Below, one piece after another: positions 8,874 through 18,087 of a stretch of 54,810 nt of DNA. Source of the DNA: Opitutus sp. GTDB lineage: Bacteria > Verrucomicrobiota > Verrucomicrobiia > Opitutales > Opitutaceae. Position 1 is the stretch's first letter, and each line of letters opens with the position of its first letter. Below the pieces are notes generated by a model. The model worked only from the letters and a program-made list of their open reading frames with translations, did no database searches and was not told the DNA's origin. The stretch is from assembly GCA_013821985.1 (NCBI GenBank), contig PNJQ01000015.1, positions 1 through 54,810 on the forward strand. The letters are read 5' to 3'. Both the position numbers and the translations under genes were made by a program.

Positions 8874-10009
8874 GCCCTTCCCTCAAATCTCCGGCCCTGA
8901 TCAAATCCCTCGCGCTGCCCATCGCGCTGGTGGTCGCTGCGGCGTTCTTTGCGACGAAGGAGCCGGCCTTTCTCGGCGCCCGCAACCTGACGCAATTACT
9001 GATCGAATTTTCCACCGTCGGCACGCTGGCGCTTGGAATGTTCCTCGTGATCCTGACGGGCAACATCGATCTGTCCGTCGGTAGCGGCGTGGGCCTCATC
9101 GGTGGCATCGCGGCGGTGCTCGTCTTCAAGCACGAGTGGAGCGCCGGCGCGGCGCTCGCGACGGGGTTGGGCGCGGCGCTCGTGCTGTGGGTGCTGATGG
9201 GCACGCTGATCGTGAAGCAGCACATCCCGTCGTTCATCATCACGCTGGGCGGACTGTTGATTTTCAAAGGCGCGTTCTGGCTGGTGATCGAGAGTTCAAC
9301 CGTGCCCGTATCGCGCGGCGACGAGGACAATCTCTATTCGCAACTCACCACCTTCTACCTGTCGCACGGCGCGGGACTCGCGCTGGCGGTCGCGGCGGGA
9401 GCAGTCGTGACAATTTTGCGGTGGCGCGGGCGACGGGCACGGCAGGAACGTTCATTGCCGGTGCCGCCCGCGGCGCGCGCCCTGCTCGCGCCGCTCATCG
9501 GCACGGCGGCGGGCCTCGGGCTGGTTATCGTGTGCAACCAGTTCCGCGGCGTGCCGCTTTCGCTCGTGATTCTCGGCGTGACGACGGCGTTGATTTATTT
9601 CGTGACGCGGCACACGGCGTTTGGCCGCTACCTTTACGCCATCGGCGGCAACGAGGAGGCGGCGCGTCTTTCCGGCATTCGCGTCGAACGCGTGCTGGTC
9701 GGTGCGTTCGCCATCATGGGCGCGATGGTCGCGGTCACGGGTTTCCTGGTCACGGCGTATTCCGGCGCGTCCACGACCACCGTCGGCGAACTCATGGAAC
9801 TCGATGCCATTGCCGCCTGCGTGATCGGGGGCGTGGCGCTGAAGGGCGGACGCGGCACGGTTTGGGGCGTCCTGCTCGGCGCGCTGATCATGACGGTGTT
9901 GCTGAACGGCATGACGCTCATGGCGGTGTCGCCCGAGATAAAGTTCATCGCCCGCGGCGTGGTGCTCGCCGTCGCGGTGTGGCTCGACGTGCGTTTCTCG
10001 CGCCGCTGA
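8870..10009 (+). CDS. xylH: D-xylose ABC transporter, membrane permease
   Basis: A 379-aa inner-membrane permease of the ribose/xylose transporter family. The ATG overlaps the xylG stop by 4 nt, and the residues read upstream in this frame are xylG shadow. Many hydrophobic helices are visible (for example LALPIALVVAAAFFA and VGTLALGMFLVILTGNIDLSVGSG). The family loop DLSVGSGVGLIGGIAAVL is present, as is the EAA-like stretch YLYAIGGNEEAARLSGIRVERV. The C-terminal VIGGVALKGGRGTVWGVLLGAL is typical. Length is close to the E. coli protein. It closes the xylFGH operon. Confidence 0.92.
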   Translation: MSPSLKSPALIKSLALPIALVVAAAFFATKEPAFLGARNLTQLLIEFSTVGTLALGMFLVILTGNIDLSVGSGVGLIGGIAAVLVFKHEWSAGAALATGLGAALVLWVLMGTLIVKQHIPSFIITLGGLLIFKGAFWLVIESSTVPVSRGDEDNLYSQLTTFYLSHGAGLALAVAAGAVVTILRWRGRRARQERSLPVPPAARALLAPLIGTAAGLGLVIVCNQFRGVPLSLVILGVTTALIYFVTRHTAFGRYLYAIGGNEEAARLSGIRVERVLVGAFAIMGAMVAVTGFLVTAYSGASTTTVGELMELDAIAACVIGGVALKGGRGTVWGVLLGALIMTVLLNGMTLMAVSPEIKFIARGVVLAVAVWLDVRFSRR

Positions 10010-10117
10010 GGAGGTGAAGACCGGACGAACCCGTCGCACGAGTTCGCCGTCCACCCCGCGGACGCGAAACGCGCGTGGCTGGAGCGCAACGGCGAGATTT
10101 CCGTGGAGAAGGCCTGA
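10010..10117 (+). pseudogene. Open tail in frame after xylH stop, possible gene remnant
   Basis: Directly after the xylH TGA the same frame stays open for 35 more codons to a TGA at 10115-10117. It reads ...HEFAVHPADAKRAWLERNGEISVEKA, which looks like a soluble protein C-terminus with coding-like codon use. There is no start codon, so it is not an independent gene. It may be the 3' scrap of a gene lost between the transporter and the beta-glucosidase, or chance. I do not recognise the family. Confidence 0.25.
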
Positions 10118-10188
10118 GCCGACGTTGCAGCGATCTCCGGCGGAACGGCTCTTGCGCGCAGGCCGTGGAGTCATTTTGCAGTAGGTCG

Positions 10189-12405
10189 ATGAATCGATTT
10201 TTCCTGGCGGGGCTGTGTGTCGTGGGTTCGGGTGGGTCGTTCCTCCGTGCGGCGGAGTTGCCGGCGTATCGGCGCGCCGAGCTGCCGATCGCGGCGCGCG
10301 TCGCCGATTTGCTCGGGCGGATGACGCTCGAGGAGAAGATCGACCAGCTCCACCAGAGCGGCATCGGCGACACGAATCCGAACAATCTGCAGGAACGCCG
10401 CGACGCCTACCTGCCGACCTACGGTTCGTTCATCATCGCCGGGCCTCCGGCGACAGTGCTCGCGACGCGCAACGCGCTGCAAAAGCGCGCGCTCGAGGAA
10501 TCGCGGCTCGGCATCCCCGTGTTGTTCGCCGGCGATGTCATTCACGGCTATCGCACGATTCTGCCGATCCCGCTCGCGCAGGCCGGTGCGTGGGACACGG
10601 ACTTGGTGCGGCGCGGGGCCGCGCTGGCTGCGGCGGAGGCGCGCGCCCACGGCATCGATTGGACTTACGCCCCGATGGTCGATCACAGCGTCGATGCCCG
10701 CTGGGGGCGCATCGCCGAGACGTTCGGCGAGTCTCCGCACGCGTCGAGCGCGTTTGCGGTCGCGAGTGTGCAGGGTTTTCAGGGCAGCGATCTCACTCGT
10801 CCGGACACGGTGGCGGCCACGTTGAAGCACTATGTCGGTTACGGCGCCTCCGAAGGCGGACGCGATTACAGCGCGACGTGGGTGGCGCCGCAGGAATTGT
10901 GGGAACGGCATCTGCCGCCATTCGAGGCGGGCGTGCGCGCGGGCGCGCGCGGCGTGATGAGCGCGTTCAACGATCTCAACGGCATTCCGACGACGGCGAA
11001 TCGCCACACGCTCGATGAAATTTTGCGGCAGCGCTGGGGCTTCGACGGGGTGGTCGTCTCCGATTGGGCCGCGGTGCGCCAATTGATCATCCAAGGATAC
11101 GCGGCCGACGAGGCCGAGGCGACACAGCGGGCGCTCGCCGCCGGTGTCGATATCGACATGAGCGACAATCTTTACCGCGCTCACCTGCGTGCGCTGGTGG
11201 AGCAGGGACGCGTGCCGATGGCGCAAATCGACGCGGCGGTGGCACGCGTGTTGCGACTGAAGTTTGAGCTGGGGCTGTTCGAGCGTCCGTTCACGGAGGA
11301 AAATTCGCTCAGCGGCGCGGCGCCGAACCCGGAGCAGCTCGCGTTCGCGGAGGAATTCGCCGCGCGGTCGCTCGTGCTACTCAAGAATGACGGCGCACTT
11401 CCCGTGGCTCCGACGGCGCGAAAGATCGCGTTGCTCGGACCGATCGCCAACTACTCCGCGTCGCTGCTCGGCTCCTGGGCGCAACAGGGCCAGCCGTCCG
11501 AGACTCCGACGATCGCGGACGAATTGCGCCGCCGGCTGCCGGCCGGAGTCGAATTGCTGTTGGCGAGCGGGGGCGGCATCGAAGCCGGTTCGGACGCGGA
11601 GATCGCCGAGGCCGTGGCGGCCGCGCAGGCGGCGGACATCGCCGTGCTCGTGGTGGGCGAGGAAGGCTGGATGAGCGGGGAGAATGCCTCGCGCTCGTCG
11701 TTGCGGCTCGCCGGCCGGCAGGAAGAGCTGGCGCTCGCGGTGGCGGCGACGGGCAAGCCGGTGGTGCTGGTGCTCGTTAGTGGGCGGCCGCTGGAAATTG
11801 CCGCGCTCGAGCCGCGCGTCTCCGCCATCGTCGCCGCGTGGTCGGGCGGGTCGCGGGCGGCGGCGGCACTCGCCGACGTGCTGCTCGGCCGGCGCAACCC
11901 CTCCGGCAAGCTCGCGGTCACGTGGCCGCGCACGACGGGGCAGATCCCCCTCTATCACAACATGCGCCCGCGGGCGCGCTTGAGTCCCAGTGGCGAATAT
12001 CGGGACGGCCCGAGCACGCCGCTCTACGAATTCGGTCATGGGCTCAGCTACACGCAGTTTTCCTACGGGCCGATCAAACTGGAGCGGCCGACCGTCGGTC
12101 TGACGGGAAAATTGACGGCGGAGGTTACGGTGACCAACACCGGCGCGCGTGACGGCGTCGAGTCGGTGCTGTGGTTCATCCGCGACCCGGCCGCGAGCAT
12201 CACGCGACCGCTGCGCGAACTGAAACACTTCGAGTCGGCCCCGATTGCGGCCGGGACCTCGCGGGTATTCCGGTTTGAGATCGAGCCGGAGCGCGACCTG
12301 TCGTTTCCGGACGCAGACGGACGCCGCATCCTCGAGCCCGGGGAGATTGTGCTCCATGCGGGGACGGAGCACGTTTCGTTTCAAATCGAGGCGCCCAAGT
12401 GGTGA
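10189..12405 (+). CDS. bglX: Secreted GH3 beta-glucosidase
   Basis: A 738-aa exported glycoside hydrolase releasing terminal beta-linked sugar from oligosaccharides. The ATG at 10189 gives a signal peptide (MNRFFLAGLCVVGSGGSFLRAAE). The GH3 N-terminal barrel begins with LLGRMTLEEKIDQLHQ and contains PMVDHSVDARWGRIAETFGE, TLKHYVGYGASEGGRDY and the nucleophile region GFDGVVVSDWAA. The C-terminal alpha/beta sandwich (RSLVLLKNDGALP, VLVVGEEGWMSGENASR) and a fibronectin-like tail (TVTNTGARDGVESVLWF) follow in the usual BglX order. It lies 179 nt after xylH, consistent with products being imported by XylFGH. The symbol reflects architecture; the enzyme might equally be a beta-xylosidase. Confidence 0.9.
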   Translation: MNRFFLAGLCVVGSGGSFLRAAELPAYRRAELPIAARVADLLGRMTLEEKIDQLHQSGIGDTNPNNLQERRDAYLPTYGSFIIAGPPATVLATRNALQKRALEESRLGIPVLFAGDVIHGYRTILPIPLAQAGAWDTDLVRRGAALAAAEARAHGIDWTYAPMVDHSVDARWGRIAETFGESPHASSAFAVASVQGFQGSDLTRPDTVAATLKHYVGYGASEGGRDYSATWVAPQELWERHLPPFEAGVRAGARGVMSAFNDLNGIPTTANRHTLDEILRQRWGFDGVVVSDWAAVRQLIIQGYAADEAEATQRALAAGVDIDMSDNLYRAHLRALVEQGRVPMAQIDAAVARVLRLKFELGLFERPFTEENSLSGAAPNPEQLAFAEEFAARSLVLLKNDGALPVAPTARKIALLGPIANYSASLLGSWAQQGQPSETPTIADELRRRLPAGVELLLASGGGIEAGSDAEIAEAVAAAQAADIAVLVVGEEGWMSGENASRSSLRLAGRQEELALAVAATGKPVVLVLVSGRPLEIAALEPRVSAIVAAWSGGSRAAAALADVLLGRRNPSGKLAVTWPRTTGQIPLYHNMRPRARLSPSGEYRDGPSTPLYEFGHGLSYTQFSYGPIKLERPTVGLTGKLTAEVTVTNTGARDGVESVLWFIRDPAASITRPLRELKHFESAPIAAGTSRVFRFEIEPERDLSFPDADGRRILEPGEIVLHAGTEHVSFQIEAPKW

Positions 12406-12500
12406 AGATGGATAATCCAGCCTAGGGGATTTCCCGATTCGCTTCGGGAGTCGTTCTTCCCCTTGCTGTTCCGGGCAAATGGTCCATCCCCGACCATGAA

Positions 12501-12878
12501 TTGCCCGAACCACGACCAACCCTCCGCATCTTGATCTACGCCCATTCAGCGGACGAACGCCTGCTTTACGCCCGCACGTTGCGGAGAAATTTCCCGCAGG
12601 TTCAAGTGGCGGAAGTGGCCGGCCCAACCCAGGCGCTGCTGGCGGCGGAAGGCGAGCGGTTCGACGCGGCGGTGATCCATTTCAACAACTCGCCCGAGGC
12701 AGTCGAGTTGCTCGGCTCGTTGCGCCGGCAGCATCCGGACCTGCCGATCGTGGCGGTTTCCGGCGTCGATCGCACCGCGCGGGCAACCGCCGCCGGTGCG
12801 ACGAAGTTCGTCCTCGCCCAGGAGTGGCTGATGCTCGGCAAGCACCTCGCGGAACTCCTCCGCCTGCCCCGCCCATGA
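12501..12878 (+). CDS. Degenerate receiver-domain protein (pseudo-response regulator)
   Basis: A 125-aa single-domain protein with a CheY-like fold pattern but without phosphorylation chemistry. The strand normally ending in the acceptor Asp reads FDAAVIHFNN, with His60 at the acceptor position. The N-terminal acidic pair is only partly kept (SADE), and no Lys-Pro follows the last strand (VLAQEWL). The hydrophobic pattern and IVAVSGVD are retained. The frame opens with TTG at 12501; the nearby ATG at 12496 is in another frame and dies quickly, so the exact start is uncertain. Its stop overlaps the next gene's ATG, so the pair is probably co-translated. A role in partner binding rather than phosphotransfer is inference. 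Confidence 0.7.
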   Translation: MPEPRPTLRILIYAHSADERLLYARTLRRNFPQVQVAEVAGPTQALLAAEGERFDAAVIHFNNSPEAVELLGSLRRQHPDLPIVAVSGVDRTARATAAGATKFVLAQEWLMLGKHLAELLRLPRP

Positions 12879-13294
12879 GTGATCTCTCCCCCCGTCTTGT
12901 CATGGTGGTGGACGACGTCCCGGAGATCACCGATTTTCTGGAGAATGTCGTCCGCACTCGCGGCCATTCCGTCATCAAGGCGCGCTCCGGACGCGAGGCG
13001 ATCGCGATCCTGCGCGCGGTCTCGGTCGATGTGCTCATCACGGACATCCTCATGCCGGACGGAGACGGGCTCGAATTGATCCAGGCCGCCCGCGTGCGCA
13101 AGCCGACGCCGCGCATCATCGCGATTTCCGGCGGCGGCAAATACCTCGCGTCCGCCCAGTGCCTCAGCCTCGCCGGAGGATTCGGCGCGGATGTGGTGCT
13201 GCGCAAGCCGTTCGATGTGGACCAGCTGCTCGCGGCGCTCGAGCCGGGCGGGGCCACGCCGTCCGCGGTCGGACCGCAGGCGGCTCCCAGCTAA
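12875..13294 (+). CDS. Single-domain response regulator (CheY-like receiver)
   Basis: A 139-aa receiver domain with no output domain. The phosphorylation site is complete: acidic pair D13-D14 (VMVVDDVPE), acceptor D57 (VLITDILMPDGDG), and the conserved Lys near 111 (VLRKPFD). The start ATG overlaps the stop of the degenerate receiver upstream (ATGA). Its 3' end runs into the oppositely oriented LytTR regulator with a 4-nt tail-to-tail overlap. A cognate kinase is not obvious; the nearby histidine kinase already has its own LytTR partner. Confidence 0.88.
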   Translation: MSDLSPRLVMVVDDVPEITDFLENVVRTRGHSVIKARSGREAIAILRAVSVDVLITDILMPDGDGLELIQAARVRKPTPRIIAISGGGKYLASAQCLSLAGGFGADVVLRKPFDVDQLLAALEPGGATPSAVGPQAAPS

Positions 13295-14046
13295 CGTGGT
13301 GCCGGGCGGCGCGCCGTCAGGCGCGTCTTCACGTCAGCGGTCGCTTCGCGGCTGACCGACACCGGAGCGGAATCGCCTTCCAGCCGCAGCTCGAGCACGC
13401 GGCCGGTCTTCGAATACGACGCGACACGGCCGAGGTTCACGATGGTGGTGCGGTGCACGCGGCAGAATTCGACCGGCGGCAGCGTTTCCTCCCAATCCTT
13501 GAGCGTCCGGCGCACGAGCCACTGCGTGCCGTCGGCGAGACACACGAGCGAGTAATTTTCCTGCGCCTCGATCCGACCGATTTCGCTGACCGAGACGAAG
13601 CGCGCCTGGCGGCCGGAGTTGAGATGCACGGTGTCGTCCACGCGCAGGCGGCGCACGGCGGCGGGCGAAGCGGCGGAATTCTCCCAGGGATTCGCCGAGC
13701 CGGCGGCAAGGCGCGCCAGCGAATGCGCGAGCCGGCCGGGCTGCACGGGTTTCAGCAGATAATCGAGCGCGTTGACCTCGAAGGCGCGCAGGGCGAACGA
13801 GTCGTGGCCGGTCGTGAAAATCACACGCGCGCCGGCACGGATGTCGGGGACAAGATCGAAGCCCATGCCGCCGATCAGCATTACGTCGAGAAACACGAGT
13901 TCGTAGTCCGCAGTGCGCAGAAGTTCGCGGCCGCTCTGGACCGAACGTGCTTCGCCGACCACCGCGATGTCGGAATGGACCGCCAGGAGCTGACGCAGGT
14001 CGGCGCGGGCAATCGGTTCGTCGTCGATGAGCAGGGCGCGGATCAT
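13291..14046 (-). CDS. LytTR-family response regulator
   Basis: A 251-aa DNA-binding response regulator. The receiver spans about residues 1-120, with acidic DDE at 8-10, acceptor D54 (VFLDVMLIGGMGFDL) and the LLKP lysine. A LytTR DNA-binding domain covers about 140-245 (IGRIEAQENYSLV, LKDWEETLPPVEFCRVHRTTIVN). The ATG at 14046 overlaps the kinase stop by 4 nt and is a better start than anything further upstream, where the frame is only kinase shadow. It forms a two-component system with the sensor encoded immediately upstream. Confidence 0.92.
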   Translation of the reverse strand: MIRALLIDDEPIARADLRQLLAVHSDIAVVGEARSVQSGRELLRTADYELVFLDVMLIGGMGFDLVPDIRAGARVIFTTGHDSFALRAFEVNALDYLLKPVQPGRLAHSLARLAAGSANPWENSAASPAAVRRLRVDDTVHLNSGRQARFVSVSEIGRIEAQENYSLVCLADGTQWLVRRTLKDWEETLPPVEFCRVHRTTIVNLGRVASYSKTGRVLELRLEGDSAPVSVSREATADVKTRLTARRPAPR

Positions 14047-17000
14047 GACAGGGGCGAACCCGGGGCGCCGGCGTGGCGGAGCGCGGACAAGGGAAGGGAA
14101 AGTTCGACATGCACCCAGCCCGGCTCGGCGCGGTGGGTGAACGCATGGGTGCCGGGAAAGTGGCGCTCGAGGCGCTCGCGGAGATTCTCGTGACCGATGC
14201 CGAGCGACGGCAGGCCCGGTCGCGTGCCGCGATCGACCCATTCGCCCGTGTTGGAAACGCGCAGCACGAGACGATCCGCCTCGGGGCGCACTGCGATTTG
14301 CAGCGCCAGCGTCTCGGCACTGGTGGCGAGGCCATATTTCAGCGCGTTCTCCACGAGGGGCAGGAGCAGCAGGCGCGGCACCAGAAGATTCTCGACCGAC
14401 GGATCCAAGTCGAACGCGACGCGCAGGCCTTCGCCCAGCCGCGTCTGCTCGATGTCGAGGTAGGAGCGCAGCATCGCGGCCTCCTCCGCGAGCGGACAAC
14501 ATTCGTCCGGCTGCCCGCCGTGGAGCGTAAGCCGGCAAAAATCCGCCAGCCGATCGACCGTTGAGCGCGCGGCGGCGTAGCTCATGGGAATCTGGCCGCG
14601 GATGGCGGCGAGCGAGTTGAAGAGAAAGTGCGGATTGAGCTGGTAGCGCAGCACTTCGAGGCGGGATTTTTCGGCGGCGAGGCGCGCGGTGATTTTCTCG
14701 TCGAGTTCGAGTTTGTGCAGCCGGGACAACTCGCCGTTTTGCCGGCGCAGGTCCTCGGTGCGCGCGGCAATGAGCTTTTCGAGCCGATCATTGTGCCGGC
14801 GCAGCACGCGCGTGCGGTAGCGCACGATGCCAGCGACGCCGACGCCTCCGAGCGCGGCGTAACCGAGCCAGGCCCACGGGGTGAGCCACCACGGGGGGAG
14901 GACGGCAAAGGCGAATTTCGCCGACGCGCTCTCGCGCCCGAGCAGGTCGCGCGCCTGCACTTGAAAAGCAAACGCGCGACCCGGCAGATTGGTGAAGCTG
15001 CGCGACGTGTCGGCGGTCCACGGCGACCAGTCGGCGTCGAGCCCATCGAGCCGGGTCCGGTAGCGCGTCGCGGTGCGGTTGCGCGCATCGGTGTTGTGCG
15101 CAGGCGCCGCGTAGTCGAAGCGCACGGCGTTTTTCTCCGCCGCCAACGTCAGCGGCGCCGGGGCGGTGGCGATCGCGCCGTCGCCGTGCCAGACCGTGCC
15201 GTCCTCGGCCCGCAGGCTGCGCACAAGGGTTTGGAGCGGCGGCGTCACCGCGGGAGCTTGCCAGGCGGTATCGATCGCAAAGGCGCCGCTCTGCGTCGCC
15301 AGCCAGAGGGCGCTGCCGGCCGGTTCGCAATAAAGGCTGTTGATCACGAGCGATTCCAGGACGCCGGTGGCGAAGCGCGCGGCGCGCCACTCGCCGGCGG
15401 CATCGCGCGTGAGATGAAAGAGGCGCTCGCCGGTGCCTTCCGCCTCGGGCGGGGTCTGGCCCCACACGCTGCCGTCGGCCGCGACCTGCACGGTCTCGAA
15501 GCCAAAGCCGGGAGGAAAATCACGGATGCCGTGCTCCGCCGTGAAGCGTTGCGCGATGGGATCGAAGCGCGCGACGAATCCACGGGCCGCGATGGCGACC
15601 GTCGATCCGAGGGAGAAGATCTGCGTGAAGTTGCCCCGCCCGACGGTGGCGGGCGCGCCCTGTTCCGGCCCAAAAAGCTGAACGGGCGCGTCGAGGCGCA
15701 CGCCGGCGCGGAAGTCCGCGCGCCACACGACGCCGTTCGCGGCAGTGCCCCAGATGAAGCCGTCGCCGGTGTCGATCATCCGCACGAGCGACGCCGGCAC
15801 GCCGAGCATCCGGCCGAGCGGTTGCCAGTTCGCGCCGCGCGGCGCAAAGAGCCACAGGCCGCTGCCGGGTGTGCCACCGACGAGTAGTCCGGGATGCACG
15901 CGCGATTCGAGCAGGCTATTGAGAGGAGTTGGCGCGATCGGCACGAGGCGGCCGTCGGGCAGAATTTCGCGCAGACCCGAAAGTGAAACGAGCAGCCGGC
16001 CGCCGGACGTCGCGAAGCAGATGGCGCCGTTGGTTTCCGCGGGAACGTCGGTCGCGGGCGTCGCGTTGCCGGTGGCGGGATCGTGGATGGTGACGCCGTC
16101 GGCGTGGCCGACGTAGAGTTTGTCCGCGTGTCGGATGACGGCGCGCACGCTGCCGCGATAGCCGCCCGTGACGGTCGCGAAGGGCAGGCCGGCCTGCACG
16201 CGGGCGATGCCGTTTTGCAGCGCCAGCCAGATGCCGCCCTCGAGATCTTCCGCGAGGCCGTTGATGCGGAGATTGGGCAACTGTTCGTGTTTTTGCATCC
16301 GCACCTGAATGCCGCCGGCGCGATCAAGGAGGAGCAGTCCCTGTTTCAGCGTCGCCAAGGCGAGTCGCCCGTCGCGCAGGAAAATCCCGGCGCGCGCCGC
16401 GTCCTGGCGGAACAATGCCGCGGATTCCGGCGCGAGCGGACGCAGGTCGCGGCCATCCCAGCGCAACGGCCCGAGATTCGTGAGCAGCACGCCGTCGCGC
16501 TCGGCGAAGACGGCGCTGACCCGCTGAGTGGGCGCGTAGCCTTCCGGCGGATTGAAGGCGGCAACGGTGACGAGTTCGCCCTTCTCCACGCGCAGCAGCC
16601 CGCGACCGCGATCGAGCACGTGCACCGCGCCGGCCATCGTCCAGAGCGCGTCGAATTGCGTCGTGGGCTTCCAGGTGCGCGTCGTGCCGTCCTCGCGAAA
16701 GAGAAACAGGTGGCGCTCGGCCAGGGCGTAGAAACCCTCGGGGCGATCGAAGCCCTGGATGATTTTGCCGAACGCGCGATCCGCTTCCGGCAGAAGTTCG
16801 GTGAGGTCCTCGCGCCGCGTGCCGCCGCTGCCGTCGGGCGAAAGGCGGGAGAGCGCGGTCTCGACGCTGGTCCACACGCGACCGCGACCGTCGATCGCAA
16901 GCATGCTCGGGCCGAGCTTGCGCGGCAGATTGGTGCGCCGCCACGTGACGCCGTCGTATTCGAGCACGCCAAAATTGTTCGTGACGTAAACCAGCCCGTT

Positions 17001-17207
17001 CGGATGGACGGCGGCCTGCCAGTTGACAGGTGACTGGCGGTAATCATCGCGCGTGAAGACCCGCACCAACGGCACGCCCAGTTCCTCGGCGGCGAGGAGC
17101 TGGGCGGCGGGGAAGAGAAGAACGAGGAGAACGAGGCGGTGGAAAAGGGGCAAGGTGAGGTAACCACCCGCGAGCCTCACGCCGTCGATTAGTCCGGCAA
17201 TCTCCAT
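14043..17207 (-). CDS. Sensor histidine kinase with periplasmic beta-propeller
   Basis: A 1054-aa membrane sensor. A signal or membrane segment (RLVLLVLLFPAAQLLAA) is followed by a long periplasmic region with propeller-type repeats (NGLVYVTNNFGVLEYDG, GRVWTSVETALSRL, GGIWLALQNGIARV). Next comes a Y_Y_Y-like domain (YRTRLDGLDADWSPW...RAFAFQVQARDLLG) and a transmembrane helix near WLTPWAWLGYAALGGVGVAGIV. After a coiled linker, the cytoplasmic kinase is of the LytS class, with phospho-acceptor H860 in LNPHFLFNSL and an N-box LLPLVENALKYGL. Similar sensors detect glycans or their breakdown products in other bacteria, but the ligand here is unknown. It is divergent from an SGNH hydrolase gene. 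Confidence 0.9.
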   Translation of the reverse strand: MEIAGLIDGVRLAGGYLTLPLFHRLVLLVLLFPAAQLLAAEELGVPLVRVFTRDDYRQSPVNWQAAVHPNGLVYVTNNFGVLEYDGVTWRRTNLPRKLGPSMLAIDGRGRVWTSVETALSRLSPDGSGGTRREDLTELLPEADRAFGKIIQGFDRPEGFYALAERHLFLFREDGTTRTWKPTTQFDALWTMAGAVHVLDRGRGLLRVEKGELVTVAAFNPPEGYAPTQRVSAVFAERDGVLLTNLGPLRWDGRDLRPLAPESAALFRQDAARAGIFLRDGRLALATLKQGLLLLDRAGGIQVRMQKHEQLPNLRINGLAEDLEGGIWLALQNGIARVQAGLPFATVTGGYRGSVRAVIRHADKLYVGHADGVTIHDPATGNATPATDVPAETNGAICFATSGGRLLVSLSGLREILPDGRLVPIAPTPLNSLLESRVHPGLLVGGTPGSGLWLFAPRGANWQPLGRMLGVPASLVRMIDTGDGFIWGTAANGVVWRADFRAGVRLDAPVQLFGPEQGAPATVGRGNFTQIFSLGSTVAIAARGFVARFDPIAQRFTAEHGIRDFPPGFGFETVQVAADGSVWGQTPPEAEGTGERLFHLTRDAAGEWRAARFATGVLESLVINSLYCEPAGSALWLATQSGAFAIDTAWQAPAVTPPLQTLVRSLRAEDGTVWHGDGAIATAPAPLTLAAEKNAVRFDYAAPAHNTDARNRTATRYRTRLDGLDADWSPWTADTSRSFTNLPGRAFAFQVQARDLLGRESASAKFAFAVLPPWWLTPWAWLGYAALGGVGVAGIVRYRTRVLRRHNDRLEKLIAARTEDLRRQNGELSRLHKLELDEKITARLAAEKSRLEVLRYQLNPHFLFNSLAAIRGQIPMSYAAARSTVDRLADFCRLTLHGGQPDECCPLAEEAAMLRSYLDIEQTRLGEGLRVAFDLDPSVENLLVPRLLLLPLVENALKYGLATSAETLALQIAVRPEADRLVLRVSNTGEWVDRGTRPGLPSLGIGHENLRERLERHFPGTHAFTHRAEPGWVHVELSLPLSALRHAGAPGSPLS

Positions 17208-17360
17208 TTTGCGGGAATCAATCCCGTTCGGGCCGAGACAATTGCACGTAGCGCCTCACCGCCTGTAGGACGAGCACCGGCACGAATTTGCGGACCGCGC
17301 CGACGCGGTCGGCCGGCAAAACGATTGCGCGGCGGAGGTCCGGTCGGCAATAACGACCCG
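17208..17360. promoter_or_regulatory. Divergent promoter region with small inverted repeat
   Basis: This region lies between the sensor kinase and SGNH hydrolase genes. It contains CGGGA-ATCAA-TCCCG at 17212-17226, a 5-bp inverted repeat with a 5-nt loop, only 4 nt upstream of the kinase start codon. It could fold over the ribosome landing area. The stem is short, so the signal is weak. Confidence 0.25.
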
Positions 17361-18071
17361 ATGCATTGTTCGTGGTCTTGGGTCCGGGGAGTCGCCCTCG
17401 GTTTGATTTTCGTCGGCGCGGGTTTCGCGCCAGCGACGGCGGCCGATCGGTGGGCCGTAGAGCTGGCGGCGTTCGGGGCGGACGATCGCGCGCACCCGCC
17501 CGCCAGCGGCGGGGTGTTGTTTGTGGGGAGCTCGTCGATCCGCTTATGGACGACCTTGCGGGCGGATTTTCCGGAACTGCCGGCGGTCAATCGCGGCTTC
17601 GGCGGCTCGCAAATCGCGGACGTGCTCGAGCATTTCGACGTGCTCGTGAAACCGCACGCGCCGCGGCTCGTGATCTTCTACGCCGGCACCAACGATCTCG
17701 CGGCCGGCAAGCCGGCGACGGAGGTGGCGGCGGACTTCCAGAAATTCTGCGAGCGACTGCACGCCGGCTGGCCGGGTGCGCGCGTGATTTTTCTCTCGAT
17801 CGTCACGGCTCCCGCGCGCTGGGAGATCCGCGAGGAAATGCGGGAGGCGAACCGCTTGATCGGGGAATATTGTGCGGCGGATGCCCGGCGGCAGTTTCTC
17901 GATGTGAATGCTCCGCTGCTCGCGGCGGATGGTCAGCCGCGGGGGGAGTTTTTCCAGGCGGATCAGTTGCACCTCGCGGCGGGCGGCTATGCGCAGTGGC
18001 GCGCGGCGCTCGCGCCGCATCTCGTGTCGTCTCAAGCCGCCATCCCGGTCGGAACGCAGGTGGCGCCGTAG
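17361..18071 (+). CDS. Secreted SGNH/GDSL-family hydrolase
   Basis: A 236-aa exported esterase of the SGNH superfamily, likely removing acyl groups from carbohydrates. The ATG at 17361 gives a signal peptide (MHCSWSWVRGVALGLIFVGAGFAPATAA). The four blocks are visible: block I VGSSSIRLW (nucleophile Ser), block II NRGFGGS (Gly), block III YAGTNDL (Asn) and block V DQLHLAAGGY (Asp and His). Length is normal for the family. The gene is divergent from the propeller sensor kinase. Acetylxylan or pectin esterase activity is plausible given the neighbouring glycan genes, but the substrate cannot be inferred. Confidence 0.9.
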   Translation: MHCSWSWVRGVALGLIFVGAGFAPATAADRWAVELAAFGADDRAHPPASGGVLFVGSSSIRLWTTLRADFPELPAVNRGFGGSQIADVLEHFDVLVKPHAPRLVIFYAGTNDLAAGKPATEVAADFQKFCERLHAGWPGARVIFLSIVTAPARWEIREEMREANRLIGEYCAADARRQFLDVNAPLLAADGQPRGEFFQADQLHLAAGGYAQWRAALAPHLVSSQAAIPVGTQVAP

Positions 18072-18087
18072 CGGGCGACCTGATCTT

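Noticed and set aside
12412..12470. Small hairpin CCCGA-TTCGCT-TCGGG after the beta-glucosidase gene as a terminator
   Set aside because: Five-base stem and only a broken pyrimidine run follow; too weak to call.
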